DNA of 64,000 bases from Ancylostoma caninum (taxonomy: Eukaryota; Nematoda; Chromadorea; Rhabditida; Ancylostomatidae), in contig JBAJFG010000370.1 in assembly GCA_037903475.1 (NCBI GenBank), forward strand, positions 1 to 64,000. The letters run 5' to 3'. This document shows positions 23,194 to 36,680 of the stretch, piece by piece. The notes under the pieces are model-generated. The model made no database searches and was not told the DNA's origin. It worked only from the letters and a program-made list of their open reading frames with translations. A program made the position numbers and the translations under genes. Every line of letters starts with the position of its first letter. Position 1 is the stretch's first letter.

Positions 23194-25080
23194 CATTGTC
23201 TACCCTGGAGAAACTCGTTTAGAGTGCAGTTGCACATGAAAATTATATGAATTAATTAGAAGCTGTGATGAATTCTGCCAAGTATTCAGCGCTTCTATTT
23301 TATTGCGCTAATCCTTTTATGGAAAAGAAAAACACAACTTCGAAATAAAACCGGCCAATTGATTAATTTATTTTCCTCATACCCCGCCATTATTACTGTG
23401 CCTTTGAGGAAAGAACATAACCAGTTGGTAATCATGTTTCATTTAACCTAGTAACAAGGGAAAAAACCTAGCTATTCGAGAATTTTTACACGAACACCAG
23501 TTCAGCGGACGTGAACGCGTTGGAGGAGAGGTGCACCCGAGATAATTACATGGACAAATAATTAGATATGCTTCACATCCCCGTCTCCATTTCTTGTCTT
23601 CCTCCTTTGTTCTGGGTATCCGCACTACTCCAGGCCTAAATCCGAGCCTAGCTCCTATTTGCTGGCTTCCTTCCCGATAAATTCCTACTCTTCTGTGTAT
23701 TTATATCATTAGTGTTTCATTAACATGGTTGTATTATTCGCTTTTTCCCCTTATCATGTTTGGTTTAGGGCAAATAAGCAAATGATTTCAACAATATAGC
23801 AAATCCTCCCAAAAATCCACTCAAGCCTTGTTCTGGAAGTGTCCCTGCCAAAATTCCTGTGAAATTCCAGCAGTTGTCTGCATTTAGTGCCACTCTTCCT
23901 CTCCCTACACTTTTTGTTTGATGCTTTGTTGTTTTTTTTTTGTAACTTTTTCCTATCTTATAGGAAGAATTCCTTAGAAAGTTATAGGAACTACTTAGAA
24001 AGTCCAGAGTATTTTCCCCTTTAGAATTGATGCCATTAATGATGTCTTTTTCACTTAGAGAGTGTGCGAAATGATTCTCTCCCGGAATCAAGAGCATCCA
24101 GTGAGGGTACTGGAGCAATTGTCAGGGTGAGTCTTCAACGAGACGGCTTTAACGGTCAAGTTTTCAACGTATAGCCTCTAAAGACTTTAAGAGCGGCCCT
24201 CAATTCCGTGTCGAACAGGTCCCTAATCCCATGAGAGGTCTGTCGAATGAGTACGCCCCCTTGAAGTCTTTGCTCGCTTCTTCCCAACATCGTTTCGGAT
24301 GATTTAGAGCGAATCCCGTAATTTGGGTGGAGATTGCTAGTGATGGGAAGCTCCAGCATGGAAGAAATTCCATCCAACAAAGACAAAAGCACTGCTTGGA
24401 CAGTTTGCATTTTCATTTTTAAGGAATGAAATCCCAAAAATGTGGCTCAAACATTTCCAGGAACATTAGCTGCCTAGCGAAATAAATGTTCCCTCGTGAA
24501 GGACAACTGGCACGAGCGTGTGGGGCGCTGTGTGGTACTGATGATAAGTGGGACATAAATTTTCACGAGAAACCTAATGGATTCTCGTAAATATTCCCCT
24601 CCATCCGGCTTGCAATACTCTGCAACAAATTGTCTCCGTTTAGTTGCTGTAACATTTGTCAAGTATTGGTCGCCATAGTCCAGAAAATTGACAATGGAGC
24701 GCGCTTTGGAAGCAAAAGAGCTTAACGAGCTTTGTAAGCACAGAAGCTTAGGGGCGATATTCTATTGTTACAAAACATTTCTGAGAGTCGTATTTCTAGA
24801 TATTATATTTAAAATATGTTTATGATTTACTAGACAAGCTGCCTTTTGAGGCAAATTTTACTCAACGCGAAAATCCTTTGGAAATCTGGAAATTTTGATC
24901 GGGGAGTGCTCTTGTTTCAAGTGTAGTTGTCTGCGACTTTTGGAGTTCTGAAGTTCCTCGTTCCAAAAAAAAAGAAAAATGCCCAGAAAAATTAAGAAGT
25001 AGAAAACAAAGATCCCGAAAATATTGTCCACGAATCACCGCAGTTCTAGGAAAAGACGAAACTTGAACAACTCATTTCTT
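23194..25080. other. non-coding DNA, no gene recognised
   Basis: No ORF with family resemblance, no RNA gene and no clear element boundary is visible. Confidence 0.5.
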
Positions 25081-25170
25081 CATTCATTCATTCATTCATT
25101 CATTCATTCATTCATTCATTCATTCATTCATTCATTCATTCGTTCATTCATTCATTCATTCATTCATTCA
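25081..25170 (+). repeat. (ATTC)n microsatellite 3
   Basis: About 22 CATT units with one CGTT interruption. The downstream flank, CATTCTTTCATCCATTACTG then CTT, matches the downstream flank of array 2. Confidence 0.97.
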
Positions 25171-26406
25171 GGTTTGTTCCATTCTTTCATCCATTACTGC
25201 TTTATTCCTCTCACTTAGAATGCCACCCTCTCCCTGCCGTGGAAGAATCTTCAGAAATTTAATGCTTTCTCGTATAAAAAGCAAGACTCTTTGCATTTTT
25301 TCTGATGTTTTGCCTTTTTACGGCGCACAGCCACCGTATTCGAGGAAGCTGCCCTTTCGATCACGCATACGTCTAATCTGGCTCAGAAGCGTCCGAGAAG
25401 CTCTGCGAGCGTTGTGCATAGAGCTAAATGTGGTGACCTTTTTTGAATTTCAAATTTTTCAGACCTCGTTGTTGGATGCCTATTTGCATTGGGAGGAAAA
25501 ATTAACCGGTAGCATTCTCATGCATGGAATTTTTGGAGTGGAATGGCCAAGAACAAGAGGCACGATATGACTTACCTGCGCGACTTGCTGAACTATCTTT
25601 GAGAATGTCCGACTTTTGGTGAATTTCGGCATATCCACACAACATTTTGACTATTTTTTCGAGACCGGCAATCGTTTGTTTGATGTTTTTCTTTTGTTTT
25701 GGCTTTGTTTGTTGAGCATTTGCTTACGAGCCTCGCCTGCAGCCCGCAAAAATAATCACAATATTGCCCCTCAGCAATCACACAAGTATACAACAGCACA
25801 CTGAAAATTTGAATCTCTTTTTTTTTCGGGGAGGACTTCTAATGTTGAACATCTTATCTTACATGTTTCTTTCGCCATCAATAACGAATTTAACTCGGTT
25901 GTGCATTTTTATCCCGGTACTTGATCTAGTCGCTGGAAACCTGTAAAAAAAGTATGGAGAATCAGTCCTAGCAATTTCAAGCATCTGAGCCTTTCCCATT
26001 CAAGGTTACGTCCTAATTCAGCCTTTTGTATGTGTCGCAACTCATTTCCGGAGGAAACTATTGGAATCTTCCTAAGAGTTTAGAAAACTAGGCATCGGAA
26101 ATGGGATCGTTTCCTACCAAATGTTATAGATTTTTCCAAGATGTTTCATCAAACATTCCACTCCTGAGCTTCAGATGTGGAAGAGGTAGTATGTTCATCC
26201 GTTCCTTACATGTTGTGCAGCAGCTCGAGTGCATTTTAATAAATAAAATAAAATAAACAACTTCCTCCAATTTTCAGATCTTCTAGAGTAAAATGCTGTG
26301 AAGCTGTTCCTGAGAATCGGAAATTTACCACATGATTTCAGCAATCGACTATTCCCCTCACTTTGATTAAGACGTTGAAACATCAGATTTATTGGATTTC
26401 CCTTTA
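25171..26406. other. non-coding DNA, no gene recognised
   Basis: The 116-codon open frame at 25220-25570 resembles no protein I know, and no flanking exon supports it. Confidence 0.5.
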
Positions 26407-26799
26407 AAGGCAGTGTGTCACCTCATGTTCGTGTCTGGGCTTTTACCAAATTCTGAATCTACTCGACACGCTGAATCCAACGGTATACCTAAAATATTAC
26501 AGAAAGGTCTTTAAACCCTATTTTTGAACGTTTTTTTGGACGGGATTTGTAGCAGTTTGTCGAGACAACTGGACGCGTGAAGCCGTTCATCTCATCGATC
26601 GCACACGTCTAGACATGTTGGCAAACGCTGCAGACGTGATGGGCAACCAGCACATTCACGGACCGCTCCGCCCAAGTGGTCCGTGAACTGCGCATTCGGA
26701 CCCTCCGAAAACGGGGTTTTCGGCATTTTTATGAGCTTTGTTGTACATCTTTGGAATTAGCGTGACGAGGAGCCCACAAACGAGGTGACACACTACCTT
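26407..26799. mobile_element. 393-bp MITE with TA target duplication
   Basis: The left end AAGGCAGTGTGTCACCTC is matched by the reverse complement of the right end, AAGGTAGTGTGTCACCTC, with one mismatch in 18. Both ends are flanked by TA (26405-26406 and 26800-26801). TA duplication and short inverted termini suggest a Tc1/mariner-type non-autonomous element. No transposase sequence is present. Confidence 0.8.
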
Positions 26800-26881
26800 T
26801 AATCGTATCCGGCGCTAAAAAATACGGCATTCTGAGCTAATTTAGTCAGCCTAAACAATGACTCAGCAGTGGATTCGAGGG

Positions 26882-26958
26882 TTCGAATATTCGAGCAGGA
26901 AAAGGTTTTACTACCTTTTTTCTCCTTCCTTCAAGGCTGTATTGCTCACTCTTGTTCC
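26882..26958 (+). repeat. 77-bp dispersed repeat, copy 1
   Basis: TTCGAATATT followed by a CT-rich stretch and GGCTGTATTGCTCACTCTTG. It aligns by eye with 38078-38150, which has TTCGAATATT and AGCTGTATTCCTCGCTCTTG. The type of element is unknown. Confidence 0.4.
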
Positions 26959-26962
26959 TTCA

Positions 26963-28816
26963 CCTTCCGTTGATCAATATTAGCTATACATCTAATACAC
27001 CTCAACTCTAACCTCATATAATGGTTAGCCGGCCAACACCAACCGGTTCACCTAGCCCTCGGTGCTACTTTCCAATCAGTGAATGCTCCGGGACAGCGGT
27101 GTCTTTTACCCGTGATGTCGATTTCTCCCTTCTGTAGCCAAAGATCAATAACAAGGAACCTGTACCCATATCACGCTTACTTTCACGAATTACTACAACA
27201 CTTTTTCTCATCTCTATGCGACATCAGAAAAGGTGCTGAAGCTGATGTTAATGGGTTTCCGCGAAAAACGTGCCGGATCCTGTTTCCCTGCCGGACAAGC
27301 TGTGCAGCCGATGCGCGCGATTTTTCCGCGCTCGTACGAAACAACAATTGTTTGTTGTCGCCGGTGACAAATGATCTACGCCAGCAAGAACATTCATTTT
27401 AAAGTTGTAAAGTCGTCGAGCCGCCGATCTTCTGCTGGCGGTGGGAAGGCGTTAATTTGTTCACTACGCTACTGCAATTGACCTCAGTTACAGTGGAACA
27501 GTCTTCTGAGCTGGGGCTTCCGGAGCAGTTTTAGTGTAATTTTTACAATTTCTACCGTAAAAGTTGGGTGAAGAAGAAAAGCGCGTAGAGCACTTCAAGG
27601 TAAAATGAGCCATACCCGAGAAAAATGCACCAAGAACAGCAAAATGGTTACCCGTTTCCACACTATGTTTTATCTGCACTGTCAATCAGGGCAAAGGAGT
27701 GCCATGCAAATTAGTTACAAATCCTTCAAGCAGCATTCAAAAATCGTGTGACAGGAGACGAGAAGTTTCATGAAACGAAAATATTCCAAAAAGTGACAAA
27801 ATGAAATTTCCCGAAAACGGAAATCAATCAATAGTTGATCTTCTCTTCTTCTATGTATTCATGAGATATTTGGTTCCTGGCACCGACTTTCCGGAGAATA
27901 GCTCTTCCGACAGGTTGTTTCACTCACCTAGTAAAAAGCTCAGCACGGGACGCATGCTGTTTCGAGCAGGTTCATCTGGTTCAAAACAAGGTTTTGCACG
28001 AATTTTAAAGCTATTCACTGCGGCACTCTGTCATTTCTTCAAGCGTTCGTGGATATTTCCAGGAATTGGTGTGTCAGTGGTGTACGGGAATAGCAGTAGC
28101 AGCTCGTGAACCATTCAAATATTATCCTACTACTTATAAAGGAATATAGCAATAATAAATAGATAAAAGTATTAGTAGAAATAAGAGACTTCTAACTACC
28201 ATAAATATATTAAAAAACATTCAATCAAAAACTATCAAGGCTTCCGAACTTCTGTAGCACACTGTCCACAGCTGTTTTTTTTTTCATGTTTAAGGTCGTT
28301 TCTCTCAACTTCACTCCTAGAATGTGGTGAAACGCGATTTCCATGAAAAAGAAAGTATCGCAATGGCTACAGAACGTTCACACTTCTTTTTCCACACTAC
28401 TAGACTTAGAAACTCCGCGCGAAGGTCGAATTCCTTGCGTTCTTGCTTACTTTCAATGTAGTTCTTTCGTTTTTTTCATGTAAATGGCAGCAAAAACGCT
28501 CCAAAATCCAACAAAATGGAAAAGGAATGAGGAGGACTTTCTCAAGCACAATTTTCCAATCCCTGTATGAAAATAATCTGCAGCTTAAAGACACCAAAAG
28601 ACACCACTTACGGGAATTTTCATTTCTGAGATAAACTCTGTCTGGCGTAATCGTTCGCGAAGAGTACCTGCGCTCCTGTGGAGATATAGCAAGGAAGTTG
28701 ATGTGGACTTACGCAGGTAGAAGCGGTCACTTCTAGGGGGATGCCCGTGGAGTTGTAGTTTCGGAGCTCAAGAACCTCTTTCCCTTCACTTCATTCACTC
28801 GAAAATCGTGCATACT
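26963..28816. other. non-coding DNA, no gene recognised
   Basis: Short ORFs in both directions show no recognised domain. Confidence 0.5.
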
Positions 28817-28867
28817 CATGCATATTCTCATGCACACTTCATGCAAGTCGTAGCCGGCGTTGATACG
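28817..28867 (+). repeat. CATGCAAAC module, copy B
   Basis: CATGCATATTCTCATGCACA, then CTTCATGCAAG and GCCGGCGTTGATAC, in the same order as copies A, C and D. Confidence 0.45.
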
Positions 28868-29294
28868 GAGCGCATACGGGGAGCGAGTAGCGATTTTAGA
28901 ATTGCGCACAGCTTTTCGTGGTAATTAGCCCATCTCTGGCCGATTTCGTCCTGGTTTGCTGCGCAGCTACATTTTCAAGAGGAGCTACTTTCTTTTACTT
29001 CCACAATTTGGAAAATAAGGCGATGTACTGGAGTTCGTTGGGTCGAGGGACCGTGGTGGTGTTGGGTTTGTAAGACATTCTTGCGGTGTATGCACTATGC
29101 AATTTGCACGCATCATGTGACCAAAACACACTTTCATGTAAGACGTGTTTCTTCCGTTTCTCCAGAAATTTCTCCGACTCCGAGCAAATTTTTTCCTCGA
29201 TTCCCATCACTTAAATGGTAATGTTCTGGAGTATGAGGAGTCAAAAAAAAACTCCGGGTGAGGGATTCGAAGCAAGTTTACACAATGCCTACAT

Positions 29295-29345
29295 CATGCG
29301 AATTCTAAGCAAACTTCATGTACATAACTAATGCCGACATAAGAG
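29295..29345 (+). repeat. CATGCAAAC module, copy C
   Basis: CATGCGAATTCTAAGCAAAC, then TTCATGTACATAAC and AATGCCGACATAAG. The sequence just downstream (GTACCACAACTTTA) also recalls the sequence downstream of copy A (GTACCAGGTTGTG). Confidence 0.45.
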
Positions 29346-30670
29346 CGTACCACAACTTTAGGGACTTCCGATGCGTTGAACAGGTCATGTTTTGTGGCGT
29401 TTCACAGCTTTTGCTTGGTATACGGTGCCGCTCGAGGCAATTTTGGCTCGATCTGCAGCGCGGTGGCGTTTTTAAACAGCAAAACAATATAGCAAAAAGC
29501 TTATAATGCAATTGAAGCCGCTGTCAACCACAACAAAACAGCGCTTGGACGGCGTTTTGTCCGCATATACACCACATACGCTGGTGAGCCACCACCAGCG
29601 CGTACAACCGCTTCTTCTTCGGCTGTGGACGGTGGTCGGTGCTCAATCACATCAGCGAGTCGATGAAATTCCCAGCGAAGAGCTTTTTGTTGTCCATTAT
29701 CGACGTCGTACCATGAACACCACTATATGCGTAACACATGTCGCATCCGATTCAGAATACGCGTCGCAGTCCGTCACCTTGTCGTTGTTGGCGTTTTTCC
29801 TCTTCCATTCCCTTCGTCGCTGCTCTTTTCCGCACACATGTGCGCCTGCGTCGGCACTGCAATAGTCGTGAACTATCGCAGCGCTCGCTAATTAGCACCT
29901 TTAGCCCCAAACTTATAGCGCTCAGGAAGGGTTGAGTGCACTTTGGCGTCGTAGTGGAATTTGTGGAATCCATCGGTGGATTGCTGGCTGACATTACAAT
30001 TCCTTGTCAGTTGTACACATCCTTAGAAGGTGATGTTTTTGAAGAGGTATTAAATTAAAGCTGAGTGATAATTTTTGTACCCGAACGAGCACTAGGAATT
30101 CTCGGGCTATCACTCCCTGAGGGAACTAGTAGCAATCTCCCTAGGCTTTTCCAGGAAAATATAACTTTTTATTGCTAGTTCATTACAAGTCCGGCCAGTT
30201 AGTCCGTATAAATGAATAGATTTGAAATTTTCTTTTGCGTCTGCTTTTTTCAATTATAATTGGGAGCTTATTTTAGGGCATTTCGCAGCCGTAGCATTTG
30301 ATTATTAAGGGAATTACTTACGTAAAAGGAAAAGACCGCAAAAACGGGTAGTTTATTGAAGGCTCTTGATGCATTTCTGCACCTTTTGTGAATCTTTTTT
30401 TTTCTTGTTTTCTTACGTGTAATTTTTATGCATCTTCATTGGGCAGAGCTGGGTGTTAACAACTGGGTTACCCCCTCCCGCACCTCCCTTTTTCAGAGCC
30501 TTTTTGAATTGAAAAAGTCGGAGAAACCAAAATTTGTTCTGGAATGAAAGGCAGTGTGTGCTCATTCATTTTATTTCTGTATTATTTCATTTTGCTATTT
30601 ATTTGTTCCAGGGCCTATGTACGTCCTTTACCAAAAAGCCCCAAAAATATGTATATCACTCAGGAAACTT
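29346..30670. other. non-coding DNA, moderately GC-rich at 29510-29900
   Basis: ORFs overlap on both strands in the GC-rich part and none resembles a known protein. Confidence 0.45.
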
Positions 30671-31052
30671 AAAAACCGTGTTCTGCATGGTATTGAAAGA
30701 TGCAAATCCCACGATTGAGACATGCAATCATTTAATCAATAGTTGTATACGACCAATGGTCAAATCCATGCAAAACTTATGCATACTCCTGCACAACCCA
30801 TACATATCCATGCAAAACCCATGCGTCTCCTAAAGCCCGACACAAATTCGATGTAGAACGCACGAAAAATTCATGTATACCCATGCAAAACCCATACAAG
30901 GCCCATGCAAAATCCATGCATATCCATGGGTTTTGCATGCATTGACTATTGCCGGTATAACACTATTAATTGAAAGAACCGTGTTTTCCATGAGTACGTA
31001 TGTCTTAATCGTGGGATTTGCATCTTTCAATCTCATACAAAACACGGTTTTC
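30671..31052. mobile_element. 382-bp foldback element with 46-bp inverted termini
   Basis: The left arm (30671-30716) and the reverse complement of the right arm (31007-31052) match at 41 of 46 positions, sharing ATTGAAAGATGCAAATCCCA. Between them are several CATGCAAAACCCAT-like words and a smaller inversion of the same word. There is no ORF. It is probably a non-autonomous DNA element. Confidence 0.75.
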
Positions 31053-33470
31053 AAATCCCTTGTATACAGACATCCATTTAAAATTTTTTGAATGACGCCT
31101 TAGACAGTACGGCGCTGATTCTCATTTGCTTTCATTTGCTCCGGTGTTACTACTTGTATTCACCTATTTGCTTACTCATGTTAAATCCAGAATACGCGCT
31201 CGGGTTAGGAAGGTTAACACACCAGAGAAGAAACCGAAGTACAGTATTACGATTTCGACAGCCATGTTTAGGTATTTTCTACAGTTGTGCAGATGAATTT
31301 GATGGGGCCAGAAATGGGCAATTTGAATTGTTACTGTTATTCACTATTGGTGTTAAATCTACATACCTGGATCTCCGCTAGGAAAACCTCTTTCTTCTGA
31401 ACTTTGACGGTCGTCCAGCCCACAGTTGAGCTGCGCCTTTTTTTTGTGACGCAGCTCCGCCCATCATTTAGATCCTCTTCTCTGAACAATTTTTAAAGGT
31501 ATTAATTTTGTATTAATACGGAGTAAATGATTTTGTTACTGAATATAAGGCGTTTGTGTGGAAATCAATGACGAAAGAAGAAAATGAATGAAAAAATGAA
31601 AAATCTAGTATTTACGAGACTACTAGATTAAACTGTTCATTTCACATCATCCCGGACGGACCGCTTTTTCTCACATCCAAGTTCCTCTATATACTGAGCC
31701 TTTTTAGGCAGAAGAAGGAAAATTCTTTTAAAAAAATATATAGAAAAGTGATAGAAATTTAAAAACGAGGTAGTAAAGTTGAAGGTACATAGAACATATT
31801 CACACGAAGACCACATGGCGGTTATCAAAAACATAGAGATAGAGGTTACAATTACACATAACATATATAATCTAGTTCGTAATTCAAGTAGCTTTCATGT
31901 ACTTTCACTTGTTTTATGATATTTCGTCACTACTTTAATATTGCTTTACGACCAATTTCAAAACACTATCGAACTCAAAGACCGATGCTCAAAAACCACA
32001 AAAATTTTCAGGAGAGAAGTAGGAGAGTTTAAAAAAAACAGTGGGGTGTTTCTGTCACCGGGTAAAAAGGTACTTTGCTATACCAGAGCCCAAATTTTTG
32101 ACATTTTCTTCGTTGAGCTGGATTCACACAGATTTTTCTCTGGAAAACCGTATAGAACCATAACAGAAATTCTCCCGACTTTTCACGCTTTCACTTTTCC
32201 AAGTCCAAGTCAATTCTTGCTGCAAATCAATAAACTAACGATCTCCTATATGATACTTCTTACAGCATTCCAGAAACAGAAAAATATTTTCACTTCGGCA
32301 GTGACCTTGTCCTTGCCGATGACTTATCCATCTTATGGACTTTTTGTGATGATCACAGCTGCCTTCATTGGAATTTTCGTTCCGTTTGTATCCGTAGTCT
32401 TTTTCCAAATTCCTTCATCCTTCAGTTGATTTTCTTTGGGCGGCGGATTCCTTGAGGAAAAAGAAATCCCCGAAAACTCTCCACACACACCTGATGCAGA
32501 TCACGCATAGTACTGGTCGTATCCCGTCATGTCAGCGCGAGTTTTTCCACCGCATGAACATCCCTCATGATGTGTGGATGTGTACGCGTCTGGATACACT
32601 CATCGTCACGCTCACTGACATTTTCCGGGAACTTCAAATCAACCGCCGCGCCGCGGTGGACGGAAAAAAACCGAGCCGTGAAATGCGCGTTTCAGCCAAT
32701 TCGCATATAAATCCGGGCTGTGATCGGCGAATTTCTCGTGCACAATTTCGTCCAACGACGCTTCAGCGGTCGACTATAACTTTGAAAAGGCTAAGATTCT
32801 GCGTAATTTAGTCCTAAATAACAGATTTATTGTTTGGTTATGATGACATCTGCAGCAGCTGCTCAGCACAATCAAACTTTTTGAATGACTTTCACTGTTC
32901 TAATGGTAATTATAAGCTACTGCTGTGGAAATTCTCGCCATTGTATTCTGTATATAATTGCTCCGTATAAGATGCGTTGAAATTGATGGGATACTATTGT
33001 CTATCCCAGAAAAGAAAGGGAACTTCTGAAATTTCTCTGTTATCCCATTGTATCCTCTACGCATTGAAATTACTTGTAAATAATTTCGCTCGCCCTATGG
33101 GACCCATTTCTCAAACCCATTGTTGATCCTTCTCAAAATTTCCTATTTCCTTTTTTGGATCAAGAAAGCTCCGGTTCAATTCCTGCTCATCCCTTAACTT
33201 CTGTTTTTTTGGGATGGTGAGAAAACACCTAACACCATCTTCCCTTTCCTGTGATGCTTTGTTACCCTTTCTTCGGGACTGCCGCAGAAATAAATAACGA
33301 AAAAAATTGCATAACCATGTAAAAAGCAAAGCCATTATGAGAGAAGATTTAGAAGGTATCATGAAAAGAACTAAAAATAATAATTTGTTAAGTCTGTAGC
33401 GAAATCGTCGCAAAAAGGTCTTGAGAACTTTTGAAAAATGCCACGTTGGCAAATAGTTTTATCCTGCATA
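31053..33470. other. non-coding DNA, no gene recognised
   Basis: AT-rich apart from the patch at 32510-32790. The 162-codon open frame at 31941-32429 has hydrophobic stretches but no recognised family and no flanking exon evidence. Confidence 0.45.
32510..32790. promoter_or_regulatory. GC-rich patch with TATA-like site
   Basis: GC-rich, with GCCGCGCCGCGG near 32646 and a CATATAAATCCGGG site near 32704. No adjacent gene is recognised, so promoter activity is only a possibility. Confidence 0.2.
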
Positions 33471-33525
33471 CATGAAAATATCCTGCAAACTTCATACTTA
33501 GTCTCAATTGATGTCGGCGTGGTAA
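33471..33525 (+). repeat. CATGCAAAC module, copy D
   Basis: CATGAAAATATCCTGCAAAC, then TTCATACTTAGTC and TTGATGTCGGCGT. It lies about 100 bp upstream of the partial MITE at 33626. Confidence 0.45.
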
Positions 33526-33625
33526 TTTCAACAAATGTGCGAGAAATTTGCACGAGATGTGCACGAGGTTTGGGCGGCCTCGTTATCTTTCCAAAATGTG
33601 CCTGCACGACAAAAGCGCAGCTTAT

Positions 33626-33684
33626 GCTGGATGCGTGCGACTGACGCGCGACTAACGCACGCAGCTAAGTAGTATAAATTGCCC
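33626..33684. mobile_element. partial copy of the 9845-10080 MITE (right end)
   Basis: GGATGCGTGCGACTGACGCG through TATAAATTGCCC matches 10029-10080 with a few substitutions and a short insertion near AAGTAG. Only the right end is present. Confidence 0.65.
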
Positions 33685-34550
33685 TAAACGCTTGGGGGCA
33701 TTACTTTCATGGATCACATATGTAGAGATGAAATATCTAAATATCTATGTTCACACGAGATCATGTAAACTTTAGTTTTCTGTTGCGAACGTAATCCGAA
33801 ATGCATGCGCATTCCATGGAAATTCCCTGTGAACCACTGTATCCTAACAGAAGTGGGTTAAACGATGCAAAATTTAGTTATTTGATGCCTTAAACATTGC
33901 CTTCATCTCTTCCTCAGAAACTCACTGAGCAGATGTCCCTCCACCTCATTCCACCATTAACTCCAACCTATTATAAAACTCAGGGGCTTCTAGTTCAAGA
34001 ATTAGTTTTCTGTTACGAGCACCATGCAGAATCGATGCTCCTCTGGTGCAAACCTCATGTTAACCGCGATTTTTGTGTGCATTTCGGCTTGATACATTTC
34101 AAGGTTTAAATTATTTCTGAGGAAATTTCCCTTAAGGAAGGACGTTCCGCAGGCTCACTTCCTTTGTTGTCAACTACATATATAATATCGCGTTCACGTG
34201 AAATTTAGCCAATTCTGGGCCACAGAAATTTTCCCTGGAATTTACCCTCTTCCCTTGAAAATGAAACAAAAATTTTCAAAAAAAAAGCTGCTGCAACCAG
34301 CGTGAAAATGAAAGGTTTGAAAAGGAAGCAAGAAAAAAAACAGGCACTTCTTTAGTTATTTCTTGTAGACTAACTACTTTATGTGATTCATCACCTGGAT
34401 TATCCTCTTTCAGGAATACGCCATTAAGATTCCAATCCGTGAAGCCACGATTCCTTGAGAACTCTCCTAGTGGACATTTGAAGATCTCCTTCCACCGACC
34501 AGCATTTTTATTAAATCCTTAGCGTCAAATCCTAAGCGCCGCCAAATCCC
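33685..34550. other. non-coding DNA, nothing recognised
   Basis: No gene, RNA or repeat is recognised. Confidence 0.5.
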
Positions 34551-35040
34551 GACCTTGTCCATCTTGCCGGATTGACGTCTTCTTCACGAGTGCTCATAAA
34601 AACCACATAAGAGTGTGGGCGCGAGCGCTCGTCAACGTCACCCTCTTCAAAAATTTGGCTCCGCTTCAGGTCAGCTCCCCTGCTGTAGTGCCCTCCACTG
34701 TCACTTTTATAAATCCGCTACACGTAAAAATATAGCTCTAAATGCTCCATATGACAATGTGCGTTACTCATCCGACCGTATATGTGCGCGGCACAGGGTG
34801 GCTGAGGTGTGAGGCGCTGAGTTTTCGCGGCAGGTGTCCTCGTACGGCCACCCGCTGAGAGACGGTCGCGATGATTGGATTTGTCACATGCCGTCACATA
34901 TACCTCTGCACACACTTCAACACGTTTTCGAGTGATTTTTAGTAGGAGGCACGAGTGAGCGGTCACTCGTTTCACTGTAGGGCCGCGGTCAGCTTTGATG
35001 ACCCGCAGAGTGAGCATTCCCCTCGCTGGATGTGCCATTT
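34551..35040. promoter_or_regulatory. GC-rich patch, possible regulatory island
   Basis: Contrasts in base composition with the AT-rich DNA on both sides. ORFs overlap on both strands without family resemblance. Confidence 0.2.
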
Positions 35041-36680
35041 ATTATTTTGCACATTGAGCGATTATAAATTGCCCAATCAACTATTGTAATTTACGAGATT
35101 GACTAGCTTATCAGATAAAAACTAACAGGTTAAATAGCTAACAGATACTATCTATTAGCTAATAGGCAGTATTTTTCGCAAGTGCTGCTTTTATTAATTT
35201 GAAAATAAGGTTTTTGAAAGCAATTTACCTTGAATCTCTAACTACGCATCAAAGCTCCCGAGATAATCATATTAAATTGTGTTATTCTACGTGAATGGAT
35301 GACTCTACACCTTCTACATATCCTTTTTTTATTTCTAGGTCTTGCTCATCTAGCGTTGGCTTTTTACTGGTTTTTTATATTTTTGCTGGGTTACTTTTGA
35401 AAATAGTATTTTGATTTTATTTTATTCCAATAGACATTGCTGGGGGGTCTCACGCCACGACTTTTATAATTCGTTGTGTTATTTTTTTTGTGCAAACCAA
35501 AGTATCGACAAGGTCGCCTGCGTTGCTTATTCATACAGTGTATTATTACTTATTGCCTCTATTATATATTATTTATATTATGCCATTATTCGTTCATATT
35601 TTTTATCTTTGTTTTTTTTTCAATTCGAACCTTCAACGATTTCTATCGTTTTTCGAAGTGAATTCCACCTTCACTCGAAAGTTTTCCCAAAGCTTGAGCA
35701 AAATGGCAAAGGTCAAAGGTGAAAGAGTTAAAACTATCCGCTTCTAGAGTATAACGCTCAGGATCCACATGTTTCTTAAACTTGGAGTCAACTAAGGTCA
35801 CAGCGAAGTCATCAGGAAGTAGGCATTGATTAAAAATGATTTCTTGAAACAGCAAAATTTCTTTGAATTTTATTTTTAAAAAATCAAAAAGTTCGAAGAA
35901 AATTTATAGTGTTGTTGGAAGACGAAAACAGGAACGGAAGTCCAGTTAACTAACATTCTTTTGGTAACTTTCCGAGGTGTGGAGCGTTAGGGCGTTCGTG
36001 TGAGCTCTGCGAATGATGGGTCTGAATGGAGTAGCCAATCGCATACCTAGGTCGGATCACCCACACCAAGTATAACCCTCCAAATCCGACTTCCCACTTA
36101 TAAATGCCAGAAAAGCAGTGAAGTAGGCGACCAGAAATCCTATTTCCGCACCCTCGTTTCGTACTTCACTACAGAAAGTCGGGAAAGAATTGAAAATGTA
36201 TGGCTTCCCCCTGGCTTTTCTCCTGCAGACGTTTCCATAGACCGCTGTTGGTTTTCCAGCTTCTTGTTTTTTTTTTCGAAAAAGATATTTTTCAAGGGAG
36301 TTCGATCCAAATGGAGAAAAACACTTTGCCAATTTTCTCAGAAAAGTTTTCTTAGAAATTTCATTCAAATTTCCCACGCAGAACATCTCATTAAGCGCAC
36401 ACAATTACTGCAATTACCATCTATCCAATTACACTTTAACAAAAGCCTAGTTCTGTCATTTGTTCCCTTCGCCTTCCTCTTTCATTCGAGAACAATACGG
36501 ACGAGTTGTTGTGTCCATCGCCCTCTTCTTCCACTCACTTTTTTCCACGGTTCTTTCTTCAAAGTTTACTCACCCTGTGATGTGTGCAAATCCCACGGCG
36601 AACCAGCTCCAGGTATGGATTTTTGAATGGACGTAGGGGTTCCACCTGCACCGGCTGATTTATTTCGTGTTCTCGGAAAA
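35041..36680. other. AT-rich non-coding DNA
   Basis: Nothing recognised. The open frames here are short and overlap on both strands. Confidence 0.5.
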
